DNA from: Isoetes taiwanensis
Taxonomy: Eukaryota; Streptophyta; Lycopodiopsida; Isoetales; Isoetaceae
Assembly: GCA_021234155.1 (NCBI GenBank)
Contig: JAJEKV010000061.1
Location: 3,065,950-3,129,949, forward strand
Length of the DNA: 64,000 bases
Direction of reading: 5' to 3'
How positions within the stretch are numbered: position 1 is the first letter of the stretch; every line of letters begins with the position of its first letter. Below are positions 61,421 through 64,000 of this stretch, piece by piece. The notes below the pieces were generated by a model that saw only the letters and a program-made list of their open reading frames with translations, made no database searches and was not told the DNA's origin. The position numbers and the translations under genes were made by a program.

Positions 61421-61721
61421 GGGTTACAAATAAACACAGGCCAACACCCAGCACCAGCACCCTTCAGACTTTTATTTCCCATCCTTTACCAATTATAGTC
61501 TAACCTATTTGACGCCCGTCACCTCATATAGACTGTATCCGTTCTAATCATAACATGTTTACTGCCCACCGTAATGAATGTGACTCTAAAGGAAACGTAA
61601 TTTTGAATTTGTAAATTGCAACCATCTGTTCCCCAACTTTCGCTATTCCGACCAAAAAGCCCGCGGAGAAAGCTCAAGAATTTCCACATTCTACTCTAGC
61701 ATTCCAAAAATCAAACGCACT

Positions 61722-63144
61722 ATGGTGAAGAAGGTTGTTAATCCGCCGGCTCTAGCAGTAATTCTAATGGATGCCATGCGCAGGGTAAGCAAAATGCACT
61801 AGAATGCCCTGTTAATTTGTTTTTCTTGCTTTCTTACAGCCCAGAAGGAACGTGCCCTTGAGACTGAACCTGGCTGATTGCCGAATAGAGGAGGACTTTC
61901 ATGCTTATGCGGGTCTACCAAACGATGGTATACATCCCTCTCAATTTCGAACAGATGTCATTTCCGCTGCAGAGTATAATGAGGGTTGGGATACCAATGG
62001 TGTCACTCCCAACAAAACTTCAATTGACAAGGTAAGGCCAGAGCATGAAGAAGCTTTAATTGAACTACTGAGCAAGATATACCCAGATGGCTTGAAGGAT
62101 AGAGAAGTAAGGAAAACGATTTCCTATATATTTGCACTCAACAACTGCTGGAGGGCCAAGCAGGATCCAGATAATTTCAAGGTTAATTGGGCAGCAGTGG
62201 CAGCAAAAAGTAGGGCCTATTCGAGCAAGGTTAAAAGTGAACCCGGCACCAGCGGCCCTGTGAGCAGATTAGAGCCCAGCAAATCTCAGCAGACAACAGC
62301 ACCTGAAAGCATAGCAGAAAGGCCAGCTTCAGCGGGCACTGGTATAAAATTAGAAGGGAGGTTGTCCTTTAGGAGTACTGCAATGTGCCCAACATCATTC
62401 TTAGCATATGGGAAAAACATTGCCCGTCTGGAAAGCATGATCCAAGGTGTGCAGGATGCCTTAAAAATACAACAGAGTGATCTAGTGTCCAAGAAGGAGC
62501 TAGTTGCACAATCTCAGGCAAAGGGCACCTTCTTTTCGGCTGCACAGTAGAAGTTACAGACCATAAAGGATAATATTGCACGTCTTCAAGCCCTCTCAGA
62601 TCCTAATGCAGGTGCCTCTGTTGAGATTCAAAATTTGGAGAAGAAGAAAGATCCTCTTTGAAATGGGGGGTGGGCCAATAGATGAAACCATGGTACAATA
62701 GATGGCTGCTCTAACTGCTATGAGACCCTCCTTGCAAAAGCCCAGCAGCACTTACAGAATCTCACCAGGCTGAGGGAAATGACCAAGAGAAATGATCAGC
62801 TGGTCAGCATCACTCCAATACCATTCAGATTGCCAATTGGAGATGAGGAGAGATGCTCCACATGTGGTCTTGCATTCTGGGATGATTACACCCTCTGCCT
62901 GCAGATGAAATGTGGACACTATTATGATGTGAGCTGCCTGAGTTTGCTCATAGAAAAAACATGATGCCTCGAGTGTTCAAAGACTATTTGTACAGGGTTA
63001 ATGCAGGAATTGGGGAAGCAGGGAACAACAAAGCATGAAGTGCTATATGCTGGAGCATCTCACAAAACTGGGAATGAGACCATTGATGTTGATGAGCATG
63101 TAGCCACGACTCCCGATAGCAACAGGAAAAGGAGTACAAGTTAA
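61722..63144 (+). pseudogene. RING-like, coiled-coil protein gene with one intron and four in-frame stops
   Basis: The family is not recognised. Exon 1 (61722-61784) encodes MVKKVVNPPALAVILMDAMR. A 55-base intron with GTAAGC and TTACAG ends (61785-61839) follows, and exon 2 continues in frame with PRRNVPLRLNLADCR. An N-terminal domain of about 140 residues (RKTISYIFALNNCWRAKQDP, VNWAAVAAKSRAY) leads to a Ser/Pro/Lys-rich linker, a coiled-coil stretch (KLQTIKDNIARLQAL and LQNLTRLREMTKRND), and a RING-like finger: CSTCGLAFWDDYTLC, then MKCGHYYDVSCL, then CLEC (about 62852-62973). One frame holds from 61840 to TAA 63142 except for TAG 62548, TGA 62659, TGA 62683 and TGA 62962. It is probably a recently decayed gene; the intron is unusually short. 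Confidence 0.6.
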
Positions 63145-63930
63145 TACACCAAGAAGTAAAAGGACCCCATGATCAGCAAAGCACAAGTCTACAAAGGTTC
63201 AAACTCCACAATCAAGACATGGTAAAAAAAAGTTCATGCCTATTTTCAGGGTCTCAATTTGAATTGGTAACAGTAGAAGATCCTGTAGACATTGGACAGC
63301 AAGCTATTAGCAGTCAGCGGCACATTGCAGCACCTGACGGCACAGTGCTGAAGACACCAACCTCTGCAGAATCTAAGGGAGATTCAAGTAGTACTGATGA
63401 TGCTGACAATTATGTTGTAGTTTCAAATTCTGTAGCTGCCTCTGTAAAGGCCTCCTTTAACACGATTGCTGCAGAGAAGGAGAACGATGGCGAAGACGTC
63501 GACAAGCAGGTTCTTAAAGTCGTTTCCAAGGTCTCCAGGTTGACACGGTCAAGGACCAGGAAGTTGTGGAAGAAGAGAGTGAGGGTGAATCAGATGTTGA
63601 TCTTGATGAAGATGTCTCTATAGAAGTATCATTTGGGAAAAAAAACAAGGCTAATATAATTTTGCCATATGCATTTCAGGCAGGCAAACTTTGCTTGCTC
63701 AAGACAACCTAAACCATCAGTCAAAAGGTCTTTGTTTAAACAATTAATATATTTGATCCCTGTTTTCTTCCACCATGAATGTATAAATTTTGTTTGATTA
63801 ATTCATTCAATTTAGGCTTGAGTAAAAACTTGTCTGTAGAAAAAGAAGGCAGCCAATGGTTATACTTAGTGAATCTGATGAAGAAGACAATGCCACTAAT
63901 GGAGTGCCGCACAACCTTTAACATACAAAA
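63145..63930 (+). pseudogene. Possible downstream exons of the RING-like gene
   Basis: Readable pieces continue in changing frames: an open stretch 63219-63623 (IGQQAISSQRHIAAPDG, ADNYVVVSNSVAASV), then an acidic phase (EVVEEESEGESDVDLDEDVS, about 63562-63621), and finally RRQPMVILSESDEEDNATNG (about 63845-63905) ending in TAA. The CK2-like acidic runs would suit the C-terminus of a nuclear protein. Acceptor-like CAG and TTTAG strings precede some pieces, but exon borders cannot be fixed. It may be part of the same broken gene. Confidence 0.4.
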
Positions 63931-64000
63931 GGTGCCATCCAAGATTTAGGGTTTAGGGTTGTTTTTCTATTGTATTTCACCTTGTATATTCTCTACAAAT

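Noticed and set aside
62548-62964. Stops repaired by U-to-C RNA editing
   Set aside because: That editing is known in organelles of some seed-free plants. This locus has a spliceosomal-type intron and transposon neighbours, so it is nuclear; point mutation is simpler.

Overview
The window looks like nuclear DNA of a land plant, dominated by transposable elements. The evidence is one intact gene of the plant-specific EXORDIUM/PHI-1 family, a plant-type Helitron, two roughly 11-kb Ty3/gypsy retrotransposons with 5-bp target duplications, an APE-type LINE, short spliceosomal-type introns and no operon-like gene packing. The species cannot be named from the sequence; a large, repeat-rich genome such as a fern, lycophyte or gymnosperm is an inference.

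Layout. Bases 5-10360 are a Helitron whose RepHel gene (422-7610) is broken by frameshifts and stops and is split by a 2.4-kb insertion (4482-6899, TSD TCATT). Its 3' hairpin and CTAG end are clear. Bases 10361-19484 hold no convincing gene, only a poly(A)-tailed retrocopy-like segment and several local duplications. Bases 19490-32119 are Ty3/gypsy element 1 (TSD CCATA), with gag, pol and an extra third ORF downstream of integrase. Its 3' LTR is split by a solo LTR of another family (30163-31748, TSD GGCAC). Bases 32125-36998 carry a 1.2-kb segment present twice, 2585 bp apart. The intact EXORDIUM-like gene lies on the minus strand (36999-38060) with a recognisable promoter.

Bases 38510-43130 hold one degenerate reverse-transcriptase remnant (about 41820-42410). 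A LINE lies on the minus strand (about 43135-47345) and carries a 322-bp MITE-like insertion. From 47415 to about 61420 is a head-to-head inverted pair of LTR/3'-end segments of the solo-LTR family. Its left LTR is interrupted by Ty3/gypsy element 2 (48541-59524, minus strand, TSD ATCTA). Bases 61722-63144 are a RING-like, coiled-coil gene remnant with an intron and four in-frame stops but an otherwise conserved frame.

Elements 1 and 2 belong to related families: both LTRs run TGTTAG to CCCAAACA, with matching primer-binding and polypurine regions and the same gene order. Both carry a homologous third ORF after integrase whose N- and C-terminal motifs match while the coiled-coil middle differs. 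This third ORF is the best candidate here for something not well described. Nearly all stop codons in the broken elements can be explained by C-to-T or G-to-A changes. The copies of element 2 differ from each other in an odd CAG/CTG-versus-CG pattern that may be a sequencing artefact. All alignments were done by eye.
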